DNA of 64,000 nucleotides from positions 1,364,001-1,428,000 of the forward strand of contig NZ_RXOE01000001.1 of NCBI RefSeq assembly GCF_003965815.1. Direction: 5' to 3'. The notes below the pieces were generated by a model. It did no database searches, was not told the DNA's origin, and saw nothing but the letters and a program-made list of their open reading frames with translations. Position numbers and translations under genes: made by a program. This DNA is from Variovorax gossypii (GTDB lineage Bacteria > Pseudomonadota > Gammaproteobacteria > Burkholderiales > Burkholderiaceae_C). Positions 7,992 through 21,100 of this stretch are shown piece by piece (positions within the stretch are counted from its first letter, which is position 1; the number at the start of each line of letters is the position of its first letter).

Positions 7992-9011
7992 ATGGATATG
8001 AACATCCGCGCCGAGCCCGATCAGACCGCGCAGGTCCAGCGCGAAGCGCAGGCCTGGCTGCGCCGCCTCACGTCCGGCGAAGCCACGCAGCGCGACCTCG
8101 AGGGCTTCCGCCGCTGGCAGGAGGCGAGCGCGCTGCATGCGCAGGCCTTCGCCGAGGCCAAGCGGCTGTGGAAGGCGCTCGACCCGGCCGTCGGCCGGAT
8201 GATGGAGGCGCAGCCGGCGTTGCTGGCCGACCATCGCGAGGCGATGCGAGGGAAGACACAGTCGCCACGGCTCGCGCGCCGTGCGTTCCTCGGGGCCGCG
8301 GTGAGCGCGGCGGGCGTCGCGGCCGCCGTGTACCCGCCGCTGGCGCTGTGGCCGTCGGTCAGCGAGTGGAGCGCCGATTTCCACACTGCCACCGGCGAGC
8401 AGCGCTCGGTGGTGCTGGCCGAGGGGGTCGGCCTCGTGCTCAACACCCAGACCAGCGCGCAGCGACAGACGCGCGACGGCCGCACGGTCGGCATAGACCT
8501 GATCTCGGGCGAGGCCGCGGTCGATCTCTCCCCGGCAGCCGGCACCTCGGGCGTGGCCGACCAGCCGTTCCGTGTGGTCGCAGGCGCCGGCCGCAGCGAT
8601 GCGCAGGCCGGCCGCTTCGAGGTGCGCCACATCGACGGCAGCACCTGCGTCACCTGCGTCGAGGGGAGCGTGCGCGTCACGCACGCCAAGGGCGCGCGCA
8701 CCCTGCAAGCAGGCCAGCAGGTGGTGTACGACGCGGGCTCCATCGGCGGCGCTACCAGCGTGCAAGGCGCCGACATGTCGGCCTGGCGCACCGGCGTGCT
8801 GGTGTTCCGGCAGACGCCGCTCGCGCATGTGGTGGCCGAGATCAACCGCTACCGGCCAGGCCGCGTGGTGCTGCTGGCGCGCGCGTTGGCCGACCGGCCG
8901 GTGAGCGGGCGTTTTGCCATCGCCTCGCTCGACACGGTGCTGGTGCAGATCCAGCGCTCGTACGACCTCGAGGCGCACACGCTGCCGGGCCGCGTGCTGG
9001 TGCTTAGCTGA
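7992..9011 (+). CDS. FecR-family anti-sigma regulator
   Basis: A 339-residue inner-membrane regulator. The cytoplasmic N-terminus (about residues 15-75) matches the DUF4880-type sigma-binding region (AWLRRLTSGEATQRDLEGFRR). One membrane segment lies near 95-115, preceded by a twin-arginine-like RRAFLG that is also seen in other FecR proteins. The periplasmic FecR domain spans about 125-240 (FHTATGEQRSVVLAEGVGLV, later CVEGSVRV). The C-terminal 75 residues (TPLAHVVAEINRYRP) resemble an STN-like fold. It should hold the preceding sigma factor and release it on a periplasmic signal. Another ATG lies two codons inside. Confidence 0.88.
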   Translation: MDMNIRAEPDQTAQVQREAQAWLRRLTSGEATQRDLEGFRRWQEASALHAQAFAEAKRLWKALDPAVGRMMEAQPALLADHREAMRGKTQSPRLARRAFLGAAVSAAGVAAAVYPPLALWPSVSEWSADFHTATGEQRSVVLAEGVGLVLNTQTSAQRQTRDGRTVGIDLISGEAAVDLSPAAGTSGVADQPFRVVAGAGRSDAQAGRFEVRHIDGSTCVTCVEGSVRVTHAKGARTLQAGQQVVYDAGSIGGATSVQGADMSAWRTGVLVFRQTPLAHVVAEINRYRPGRVVLLARALADRPVSGRFAIASLDTVLVQIQRSYDLEAHTLPGRVLVLS

Positions 9012-9146
9012 TGTTTGTGACAGCTCGATTGGCCCCCGAGCCCGGTCAGGATTGAAAAAGTTAGCGGTTCTGTTTACGTCGCCCGGTCTGTCAAGTAAGG
9101 GGTGCGCGTTCCGCGCCCGTGCAGTTCATTCTTTACCGGGCGCCAG

Positions 9147-12100
9147 ATGAAAAGACACGAGGGACACAACAGCCGAAGCCGCAAGCCCGACGCCGTTGTG
9201 CATCAGAGGAGTTTCCGCAGTTTCCGCATTTCGCCGCTGGCGCAGGCCATGGCCCTCGCGCTGGCCGCCGGCGCGACCACCACGATCGCCCTGCCGGCCC
9301 ACGCGCAACAGGCCCTCGGCGCGGCGTGGATGGCGCAGAAGAACATGGCGCAGAACACTGCCAGCGCCACCGGTCGCCTGCCCAACGGCATACCCGCGTC
9401 GATGCTCACCAGCCCGCAGGCGCAGCAACAGCGCGCCAACGTGCAGTTGCAACAGTCGATCAACAACCTGAACCTGACGGCGCGCGGCATCGCGGCGCAA
9501 CAGGCGGCGCAGGCTGCTGCGCGCGCGGCCGCGCAGAACGACGCATCGGTGCCCGACGGCCTGGCCGACGGCGGCCTGAGGGTCGACACCAACAGCCTCA
9601 CGGCCGGCTGGGCCAACGCCAACGCGCCGGTGCAGACGCGGCAGGCCGACGGGCACACGAACGTGGCGATCCAGCAGACCGGCGACAGGGCCATCCTGAA
9701 CTGGGAGACCTTCAACGTCGGCAGGAACACGACGGTGAAGTTCGACCAGCAGGCCGACTGGGCGGTGCTCAACCGGGTGAACGATCCGAAGGCGCGGCCT
9801 TCGCAGATCCAGGGGCAGATCCAGGCCGACGGCACGGTGCTGATCGCGAACCGCAACGGTATCGTCTTCAGTGGCACCAGCCAGGTCGACACGCGCAACT
9901 TGGTCGCCGCGGCCGCGCACATTTCCGATTCGCAGTTCAAGGCCAACGGCATCTACAGCGCGGGCACCACGCCCAGCTTCACCGATGCGCAAGGCAAGGT
10001 GGAGGTCCAAGCCGGCGCACGAATCGCGACGCGGGCGCCGACCGTTTCCACGGATGGCGGCGGCTACGTGCTGCTGGTGGGCCAGGAGGTGCACAACGCC
10101 GGCGACATCGCTACGCCCAGGGGCCAGGCGGTGCTCGCGGCCGGCGACAGCTTCATCATCAAGAAGGGTTCGGGCACGGGCGGCAACCAGGCCTCCACCA
10201 CGCGCGGCAACGAGGTCACGCCCCAATTCATCACCGACAGTCTTGCGGGCAAGGTGAGCAACACCGGCCTGATCGTCGCTCGCGAAGGCGACGTGACGAT
10301 GGTGGGACGCGACGTGCGGCAAGACGGCGTGGCGCTCGCCACCACCACGGTCAATACACGCGGCACCGTTCACCTCGCCGCCGTGGGGGCCGACGGCAAG
10401 GTCGCGCTCGGGCAAGGCGCCACCACGGCCGTGGTGATCGAGGACGACGGCAAGACCACCGCGCTGGACAGCCAGCGCGACGGCCTGCGCGGCCCCGCGC
10501 TCGTCACCGGCAACCAGGACATCGTGGCGGTGGCCGACCGCCGCGACCAGTCGCGCATCGAGATCGCAAGCAGCGGCACGGTCGACTTCCAGGCCGATTC
10601 CCTGACGCTTGCAACCGGCGGGCAGATCGCGGTGACCGCCGCCGCCCGCACCCTGGTACGCGATCGCGCGCAGATCGACGTCTCCGGCGCCGTGGGCGTG
10701 AACCTGGCCATGGAGAGCAACAACGTCAAGATCAATGTCCAGGGCAACGAACAGCGCGACGCACCGCTCAACCGCGATGGCAAGCGCCTGAACAACAACG
10801 ACGTGTGGATCGACCGGCGCAGCCTGGTGTTCGTGCCCAAGGGCACCAACGGCTACGCGAGCGAGCGCTGGTACACGGCCGGCGGCCTGCTCGAAGTGGG
10901 CGGCTATCTCGGCACCGAGGGCCACACCGCCAGCGAGTGGATGGCGCAAGGCGGCACCGTCACCTTCGGCGGCGCGGAGGTCGTCACCCAGGGCGGCTCC
11001 AGCATCAATCTCTCGGGCGGCACGCTGAACGTGCAGACCGGCTTCATCCGCCAGACCTGGCTCAAGGGCGCGGACGGGCGCCTGTACGAGGTTTCGAAGG
11101 CGCCCGGCGACCAGCGCTACGAAGGGCTCTACCGCGGCTTCGAGGACGAGCACAAGCGCTGGGGTGCCAAGAACACCGGCTATTTCTACAACCCGCTGAT
11201 CGGGCCGCAGAGGCGGCTCGAAAACGGCTACACGGTCGGGCGCGATGCCGGCAAGCTGGTCGTCGCCACGGGTGCAGCAGTGCTCGAAGGCGGCATCACC
11301 GCCGAAGCCTTCCAGGGCACGCGGCAGACCCAGGCACCGAAGGCGGGGCTGGACGGCTACGACCAGTCGCACGACGCGGCGTCGCGCAGGGGCCAGCTCA
11401 TCGTCGGTGAATACCTGCCGATGTTCGACCGGCGCACCGGTGCGCTGGACCACCTGCTGAACGCCACCATGGACCGGGTGGAGTTCAAGGAAACCGGCGA
11501 CACGGGCGAACGCATCGCGGCGGCGCTGGACCTCGCCACGGCCCTGCCGGCCGAACGCCGGAACAGCCTGCTGCTCGACACCGCGCAGCTCAACGGCCTG
11601 TCGCTGGGCGCCGTGCGCATCGCGGCGCGCAACCGCATCGAGGTCAACGCGGACCTGCAGACGGCCGCGGGCGGCAACATCACGCTGTACGGCAACGACG
11701 TCGCGGTGAAGGCCGACCTGACCGCCCACGGCGGCAGCATCGTGCTGGGCAACGTGCTCGCTCAGCCCGGCCCGAGCGGCACGCTCGACACCTTCGTGAA
11801 CGCGAAGGAGCCCCGCGGCCACGTGACCCTGGCCGAGGGCGCCAGGCTCGACGCGAGCGGCCTGTGGCGCAACGCGGAACTCGACCCTTCCACGCAGGAC
11901 CTGGCATATGCGAACGGCGGCAGCGTGTCGATCCGCGGCACCGGCAACGTGGCGCTGCAAAGGGCGAGCGTGATCGACGTGTCTTCGGGCGCGATCATGC
12001 GAACGGGCGGCAAGACACAGGCCGGCAAGGGCGGCAGCGTGACGCTGGCCACCACCACGCGCGCCGGCAGCCTCCGGCTGGACCCCGAAGCGCAACTGCG

Positions 12101-15100
12101 CGGCCACGGCGTCGCTGGCGGCGGCACGCTGGCCATCCAGGCCGGCAAGGTGCTGGTCTCCGACCAGCCGGCGAGCGCCGAAGCCGCGGATTCCGGCACG
12201 CTGGTGCTGGGCGGCGGCTTCTTCGACAAGGGCTTCTCCGCCTACGAGATCACCGGCAGCGAAGGCCTCACCGTGGCAGAAGGCACGCAAGTCGACGTGA
12301 CGATGCCGGTGTATCGCTTCCGGGACGACGCGCGCCGCGTGGCCAGCGACGCCGGCACGGCACGGGCGCTCGAGCTGTGGACCCCGCCGCTGTACCAGGA
12401 AGACGCCGTGAACGCCGTCCTGCAGCAGCGCAAGGGCGCGAGCCTGAGCCTGCAGGCCGGTCGCAGCCTGCTCACCGAGATCGATCCGGCAACGAGCACG
12501 CTGACCATCGGGCGCGGCGCGCGGCTCGAGGTCGATCCCGGGCAGGCCATCGCGCTGCGCGGGGCCGGCCAGATCACCATCGACGGAACCTTGAACGCGC
12601 ATGGCGGCAGCATCGACGTGCGCCAGCAGCAGTACGGCTTCGTCGACGTCGCCGGCCTTACGCCGGAGGCCGACGGCAAGGTCCACACGCGCTCGATCTG
12701 GATCGGCGACAACGCGGTGCTCGACGTGTCGGGCCGCGCGCACACGGCCACCGACGTGCACGGGCGCACCTATGGGCGCGTGGAACGCGGTGGCAGCATC
12801 GTGCTGGGCGGCACGATCGACCACGACCGCGCGGTGGCCAGTTCGGCCGACGCCTACCTGATCGTGCGACCCGGCGCGAAGCTCGATGCCTCGGGCGCGC
12901 AGGCGGTGCTGGACGTGCCGGGCCTCGGCTCCACGACCGTTGCCACCGACGGCGGACGCATCTCGCTGAGCTCGTACCTCGGCCTGCACATCGACGGCTC
13001 GCTGCGCGCGGCGGCCGGCGGCGCGGGAGCCGCGGGCGGCTCGCTCGACATCGCGCTCGAGTCGCCGCTGTACGACTCCGGCGGGCTCGACCGGGCGCAG
13101 CAGGAGGCCATCGTCCCGCGCGAGCTGACGGTGGCCCAATCGCAATCACGGGCTTCGCTGCTGCCGGACGATCTCGCGCCCGGCCAGGCGGACGCGGCGC
13201 TGCGCTACGGCAAGACCCGGCTGTCGGCCGACCGGCTGGGCGCCGGCGGCTTCGACAACCTCACGCTGCTGGCCAACGGCCAGCTCTCGTTCGACGGCGA
13301 CGTGTCGCTGCGCATGGGCCAGGGCCTGACGCTGTTCTCCAGTTCGCTGTCGCTGGCCGAGTCTTCCGGCGCGTCGGCGCGCGTGCAGCTGGCGGCGCCC
13401 TACGTGAAGCTGTCGGGCACGGGCGCGTACTACGCTGCCGTCGGGGTGCTGCGCCCGCGCATGCTGCACGGCATGACGCCGCTGGACTCCAGGGCCGAGT
13501 TCTCGGTACAGGCCGGCCGGCTGCTCGACCTGGGCAACAGCATCTCCTTCGGCACCGAGGGCAGCTATGCCATGCAGAGCGAGTTCACGCCGGTGCACGT
13601 CGAGCGGCGCGGTTTCGGCAAGGTGGAACTGGCGAGCGACGGTGACATCCGCTTCCTGCTGGCCAACGACAACGACAGCCGCTCGCGCCTGTGGACGCAC
13701 GGCGGCCTCACGTTCTCCGCGGCGCAGCTCTACCCCGAGACCGGCGCCATCGCGTCCGTCAACGCGGGCTATCGCATGGACCCGGTGGCGCTGCGCGTCG
13801 TGTACGACCCCGATAGCGTGTTGCGCATCGAACGCCGCGGCGATACGCCGGCCGGCGTTCCGTATTCGGCCTTCGGCGCGCTCGAATTCGGCGCCGCGGT
13901 GATCGAGCAGGCCGGCGTCGTCCGCGCGCCGCTCGGCAGCATCCGGCTGGGCACCGATCTCAAGCAGGGCGCGCTGAACGTGGCGCTGCTGCCGGGCAGC
14001 ATCACCTCGGTCAGCGGCGCGGGGCTGACGATGCCCTATGGCGGCACGACCGATGGCATCGACTACCGCTACGACGGGCGTTCGGTGCAGCCCGTGGGCG
14101 CGGGCGGCGGCGCGGGCATCCGGCTCGGCGCCGAGCATGTGGACGTGCAGGCCGGCGCGGTGCTCGATCTCTCGGGTGGCGGCGAACTCACCGGCGCCGG
14201 CTTCATCGCGGGCCGTGGCGGCTCGACCGACGCGCGCTTCCATCCGCTGATGCAGATCGGCGCCGACGGCCGCTTCTCGCTGCCCTCGCTGTCCACCAAC
14301 GCGGTGTACGCCATCGTGCCCGGCGCGCAGCCGCTGGCCGCGCCGGCCAGCGGTCCGGCGGGGGCTTCGCAGGCGGCTGTGGGCCGGCAGATCACCATCG
14401 GCGCGGGCGTGCCCGGCCTGCCGGCGGGCACCTACACGTTGATGCCGTCGACCTATGCGCTGCTGCCGGGCGCTTTCCGCGTGGAGCTCAACGGCGCGGC
14501 CGGAAGCGTCGGCACTACCGGGCAGGCGCTGGCGATGCGCAACGGTTCCTGGGCCGCCACGGGCCGGCTGTCGGTAGCCGGCACGGGCCAGCGCGACAGC
14601 CTGCCCAGCCAGGTGATCGTGACCCCGGCCGACGTGCTGCGCACCTACGCGCAGTACAACGAGACGAGCTACGCCGACTTCGTGCGCGCCGACGCCGCGC
14701 GACTGGGCGTGCCGCGCGGGGTGCTGCCGGCCGATGCCGGATCGCTGGCCTTCGTGCTGGGCTCCGGGCGCGGCGGCATGTCGCTGGAGTTCGACGGTCT
14801 CGCGCGCTTCCAGGCCGCTCAGGGCGGCCGTGGCGGTACCGCCATGGTGCTGGGCGGCGACCTCGAGGTGCTGGGCTCGGAGCAGTCGCGCACCGCGGGC
14901 TTCGAGGGCGCCTCGGTGCACGCGGATACGCTGAACGACCTGCATGCCGACCGGCTGGTGGTCGGCGCGAGACCCACGGTGATCTACGGCCAGCAGGGGC
15001 GCTACGTCGGCTTCAACGAGGCGATGAGCAACGTGAAGCTGCGCGCGGGTGCCGTGCTGAAGGCCCCCGAGGTCTTTCTCGCGGGCCGTGGCAACCTGGT

Positions 15101-18100
15101 CGTCGAGGCCGGTGCCGGCATCTCCACTCTCGGGCAGGGCGCGCCCATCTACGACTCGTCCTCGGGCTTCGTCTACCAGCCCGGCGATTCGAGCCTGCTG
15201 GCCGTGTCGAACGGCCGGCTCGACGTGCTGGCACCCGCCGCCACGGGCAAGGGCTCGATCCTGCTGGGCGTGTGCAACACCTCGTCGTGCAGCGCCAACA
15301 GCACCTTCTATTCGGAGGGCACGATCACGGCGGCCACCAACGGCGCGTTCGAGCTGAGCGAAGCGTCGCGCTACGGTACGCGCCACCTGGCGCTGGCGGT
15401 GGGCGGCGTGAACGCCGGCTCGGTGCCGGCACTGGCCGACGCACAGGCGCGCGGCGTGCTGGCCAGCGGCCTCACGCTGAACCAGGACGTGCTGCAGCGC
15501 CTGCTGAACGGCGACACCAGCACCGGCGCGCCGGCGCTCGAGTCGCTCACCCTCACGGCGCGCGACGCCATCAACTTCTACGGCAGCCTCACGCTCGACA
15601 CCATCGATCCGGCCACGGGCAGATCGCGCCTGGACACTCTGGTGCTCGGCACGCCGGCGATCTACGGTTCGGGCAGCGCGGGCGACGTGGCAACCATCCG
15701 CACGCGCAACCTGGTCTGGAGCGGCGCGACGCAGGCCCCGGGCTCGGTGGCAAGCGGCGGCGCGGGTACCGGCGGCGGCACGCTCGACATCCAGGCCGAG
15801 CGCATCGAACTCGGCGACATGCCCCACACCGTGAGCAACGGCCAGGACGATAACGCGCGCCTCGCGCTCGGCTTCGCCACCGTGAAGCTGGGCGCCAGCG
15901 ATCGCCTCACCAGCAGCCGCAGGGGCAGCCTCTCGGTCTACCAGAGCCAGGGCGCCTACGAAGACGGCAAGGGCTACGCCTACAGCGGCGGCAACCTGGA
16001 AATCGCGACGCCGCTGGTCACCGGCGAGGCCGGCGCGGTCAACCGCATCACCGCCGGCGGCTCGCTGCGCATCGGCGCGTCCGGGGGCAACCGCTACGAC
16101 GCGGCGGCGGGCAAGGCGATCCAGACGCTGGGCGCGGACCTCGCGCTGAGCGCCCGCGACATCGTGCTCGATACCGCCATCGTGCTGCCCACCGGCAAGC
16201 TGACGCTGACGGCGAAGGACGACGTCACGTTGGCCGACGGCGCGCTCATCGACGTCGGCGGTCGCAAGCTGGGCTTCAACGACCTCGACAAGTTCAGCTG
16301 GGGCGGAGACGTCGGCCTCGAAAGCCAGGCGGGCAGCATCCGCCAGGCGGCCGGCGCGACCATCGACCTGTCTGCGCAGGGCAACCGCGCCGGCACACTC
16401 AAGGCCGTGGCGCTCGGCAGCGCGGCCGGCGTGGTCGACCTGCAGGGCCGCATCCTCGGCGCCAGCAGCGGCCACTACGATGCCGGCGGCACGATGGTGC
16501 CGTTCAAGGCCGGCAGCGTGGACGTCCGCGCGCAGCGCCTGGGCGACAGCGGCACGCTCGACGACCAGTTCGCGGGCCTCAACCGGCGCCTGAACGACGG
16601 CGCGGTGTATGGCAGCCGCAGCTTCCAGCTGAAGCAAGGCGATCTCGTCATCGGCAACGGCCTGAAGGCTGGTGAGGTGAACGTCTCGGTCGACAACGGC
16701 AGCCTCACGGTGCTGGGCACGATCGACGCCAGCGGAGAACGCGTGGGCAGCATCCGCCTCGCGGGCAAGAACGGCCTGACGATCGGCGGCGGCGCGCTGC
16801 TCGACGCGCACGGCACGGTGCTGCGCGTGGACAGCCGCGGCAAGATCATCGACGCGCCCAACCGCGCCATCGTCGAATTGAACGGCGGCGACGGCGTGCT
16901 GACGCTGGCCGGCGGCGCGCGCATCGACCTGCGCCACGGCACGGACGCCACCGTCGGCAACCAGCCCGGCCAGCACGACGGCCAGAAGCGCGGCACGCTG
17001 GAGCTCAACGCGGCGCGCACCGGCGAGACCAGCGGCGACATCAAGATCGACGCCAGCGGCAGCCTGAACATCGAAGGCGCGCGCTCCATCGCGCTCAATG
17101 CCGTCTGGCGCTACGACGACACCGACCCGTTGGCCGTCATCAAGGACGGGCTGGACTCGGTGAGCGGGCGCCCGTACCGCGAGATCACCCAGGCCTACCT
17201 GGACCAGAAGCACGCGCAGAGCACGAAGTTCATCGACGCCGCGCTCGCCAACGGCGCGCTGCTGCACGGCAAGCTCGCCGGCCTGAACAACGCCACCTAT
17301 GCCGATGCTCTGCACCTGCGACCCGGCGTGGAGATCGTGACCGACAAGGACCTCGTGGTGCAGGGCGACCTCGACCTGTCGGGCTACCGCTACGCCAGCC
17401 TGAACCCGCGCACGCAGAAGACCGGCGTGTACGGCTCCGGCGAAGCGGGCAGCCTGGTGCTGCGCGCCGCCGGCAACATGGACATCTACGGCAGCATCAA
17501 CGACGGCTTCGCGCCGCCGCCGCTCACGCCCGACGAGAACGGCTGGGCGCTCGTGCCGGGCGTGCAGCCCTACAACGGCGACCTCGTGCTGCCGATCGGC
17601 GGCGTCCGCCTGGCCGAAGGCACGGCGTTTCCGTCTGGCGCGACGCTGAACTACGACCTGCCGATCCAGGAGTTGACGCTGGGCGCGGCCGTGCGCCTGC
17701 CGGCGGCCGCGACGCTGGCGAAACCGCTCACCCTGACCGCCGGCACCGTGCTGGCCGCCGACGTGCGCGACGCGGCGGGCAACCTGCTGCATGCGCGCGG
17801 CACCTTGCTGAAGGACGCCGTCACGCTGGCCGCAGGCACGCAACTGGGCGCCGGCACACCGCTGCCGAGCGGCACCGCGCTGCGCGCCATGCTGTGGCCC
17901 AAGGGCGTGCCGCTGCCGGTGGCCTACGAGAACGACGTCGTTCGCAACACCGTGCTGCTGCGCGGCGCGCTCGACCTGGGACGCGGCGCGCTGATTCCCT
18001 CGGCCACGCGCGTGGTGCTTGAAAACGGCGTCGGCTACATCGAGCTGCGCCCCGGCAGCGACGGCACGCGCGGGCGCAACTGGGCGCTGGCGCCGATGCT

Positions 18101-21100
18101 GCCCGCGGGCAGCGAGTCTTGGGCGGTGCGGCTGGTGGCCGGCGCCGACCTGGGCGCAGCCGACACCCGCATCGCACTGGCGAACACCGGCAGCCTGCGC
18201 CTGGCCGACACGCATTACGGCGCCACCGTCACCAAGGGCGGCGGCACGCTGGTCTGGGCGGAGAACAACAACTGGGGCATGCCCGCGGGGCAGCCGGTGA
18301 CCAAGGAAGAGGAGGCGTTGTGCCCGCTCCTGGACCCGGGCGATTGCATCACCAAGACCGGCATCGTTTGGGCGCCGGGCAACGTCTTCGGCGAGCCCGC
18401 GGGCACGACCGTTCCCGATGAATACCTGGTGCTCTGCGACATCATTGCCGGCTCCTGCATCGACTACGGCTCGGCCGTCAACGTGATTGCCGCGCACGGC
18501 CAGGGCATCAGCGTGGTGCGCACCGGCACCGGCGATCTCGACCTGATCGCCTCGGGCGACATCGACGCCCGCTCGCTCTACGGCATCTACACCGCCGGCA
18601 CGCAGTCGGCGGGTGTCGACGGCCGCTTCAACCGGGCACGCGGCAACGCACCGGGCACGACCAGCGTGCTCGGCGCGGGCGGCTCCGACTACGAATCGCT
18701 GGTGGCGGGCGACGGCCGCATCTACCAAGCGTGGTTTCCCGAGGCCGGCGGCAACCTCACGGTGCGCGCGGGCGGCGACCTCACGAGCGACATGCTGTCT
18801 ACGTCCGCCAACGACGCGGCGCAGAAGGCCAGCGTGGGCGTGGGCAACTGGCTCTGGCGGCAGGGCGACGGCAGCGCGCAATTGCCGACGGCGTGGTGGA
18901 TCAACTTCGGCAGCTACGCGGTGGACCCGGCGGGCCTGCTGGCCGCCGACGTGAAGCCGTCGCTGGTGGGCTTCACCGGCTTCGGCGCACTCGGCGGCGG
19001 CAACGTGCAGGTGCAGGCCGGCGGCAATGCCGGCATGCTCGAGCGCAAGGGCACGGCGCGCAGCCAGGGGCTGGTGGTGGCGGTCGGCAGCACCGGCCGC
19101 GTGGCCGATGACGGCAGCATCGTGCTCACGGGCGGTGGCGACATCGACATGCGCATCGGCGGCGGCGTCAACAGCTCGCAACTGGCGCGCGGCAACGCCA
19201 ACACCACCTTCGTTCCGAACCACGACCTGCAGGGCGCGCTGGTCAACCTGCGCGGCGCCACGCAGCTGAGCGCGGCGTCGCTCGGCGGCATGATCCTGGG
19301 CGGGCGCGACCTGAAGGACCCGCGCGCCTTCGATCCCTTCAGCTCGAACCGCGCCGAATCGACCGGCGGCCTGGTGCTGGTTCCCGGCGACTCGGCGATG
19401 CGCATCGACACGATGGGCGACCTGGTGGTTGGTGCGGCGGCCGATGCCGGCCGTGTGCGGATGCAGAACAGCTCGCCTTTCAGTACCGGTTCCGGCACCT
19501 ACGGCGGCGGCGGGCTGAGCTGGTTCTCGCTGTGGACCGACCGCACCGCCATCGACCTGTTCTCGGCCGGCGGCAGCCTGACCCCGAGCACGCAGATGAG
19601 CGAATCGACCCTGCAGTCGCTGACCACCAGCGTCAACGCGTCGGCCAGCGACTACCGCTTCGTCTATCCGGCGATCCTGCGCGCGGTGGCCGCGGGCGGC
19701 AGTATCTACAACGGTGCGGCGGCCAACGCGGCGAGCGACGGTGTCAACGAGTACGCGTCGCGCACGTCGCTGCTGCTCGCACCGTCGCGCAGCGGCCAGC
19801 TCGAGTTGCTTGCCGGCGATTCGCTGTACATGGGCAGCTATCCCATCAACCAGTCGGGCGCGGACCCGGCGGCGATGCCCAGCCCGCTGAAGCCGGCCTT
19901 TACCGGCTTCAGCGGCAACACGCGCGTGGCCAGCAACATCGGCACGGAGGGGCTGACGATGACGGCGCGCACCGACCCATTCCGCCTGTTCGCGTTCGCT
20001 CCCGAAACCTATGCGGCCACCGATGCGCTGCGCACGCCGTCCCGCTTCTATGCGATGACCGGCGACATCGTGGGCCTGAGAAGCGGCGAGATCGTCGCGC
20101 GCGAAGACGGCCGGACCTGGTACGAAGCGGCGGCACCGAGCTGGGTGATGGCCGGGCGCGACATCGTGAGCGCGGGCACCGTGCTCGGGCAGCCCGCGCT
20201 GACGAGCCTGGGCGGCACCAGTGCGACGTCCAGCGGCAATCTCGCGATCCACGGCCATGCGCAGGACGTCTCGCGCGTGGTCGCCGGGCGCGACATCCTC
20301 TACAGCAGCTTCAACGTGGCGGGCCCCGGCACGCTGGAAGTCAGCGCGGGCCGCAACATCGTGATGGAAGACCGCGCCGCCATCGCCAGCCTGGGCCCGT
20401 TGACGGCGGGCGACAAGCGACTGGGCGCGAGCATCGCGATGATGGCCGGCACGGGCGCACAGGGCGCAGACTATTCGGGCTTCCTGGCGCGCTACCTCGG
20501 CGCAGCCAACCGCGCGCTGGCCGGCACCTCGCTGGCCAGCCAGCCCGGCAAGGTCGTCAAGACCTACGAGGCGGAGCTGCTCGCATGGCTCTCCGACAAG
20601 GACAACGGCCTGGGCTTCAGCGGCACGGCGGACGAGGCCCTGGCCTTCTTCGACGCGCTGCCGGCCGAGCAGCAGCGCGTGTTCGCGCGCCAGGTGTACT
20701 TCGCCGAACTGAAGGCGAGCGGGCGCGAATACAACGATGCAGGCAGCGCACGCTCCGGCAGCTACCTGCGCGGGCGCAACGCCATCGCGGCGCTCTTTCC
20801 GGAGAGCGATGCCGCGGGCGGCGCCATCAGCTACCGCGGCGACATCACCATGTACGGACCGGCCGGCGTCAACACGCTGTTCGGCGGCGGCATCCAGATG
20901 TTCACGCCGGGCGGCGCGCAGGTGTTCGGCATCGAAGGCGATGCACCCGTGGCCAGGGGCGGCATCACGCCGGGCGTCATCACACAGGGCAAGGGCGACA
21001 TCTCGACCTACTCGCTGGGCAGCATCCTGCTGGGCCAGAGCCGCATCATGACCACCTTCGGCGGCCACATCATGGGCTGGTCGGCCGAGGGCGACATCAA

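Noticed and set aside
6690..8978. A 762-codon minus-strand frame over the STN, sigma and FecR genes
   Set aside because: It is antisense to three recognised genes, has a His/Arg-rich composition and shows no conserved motif.
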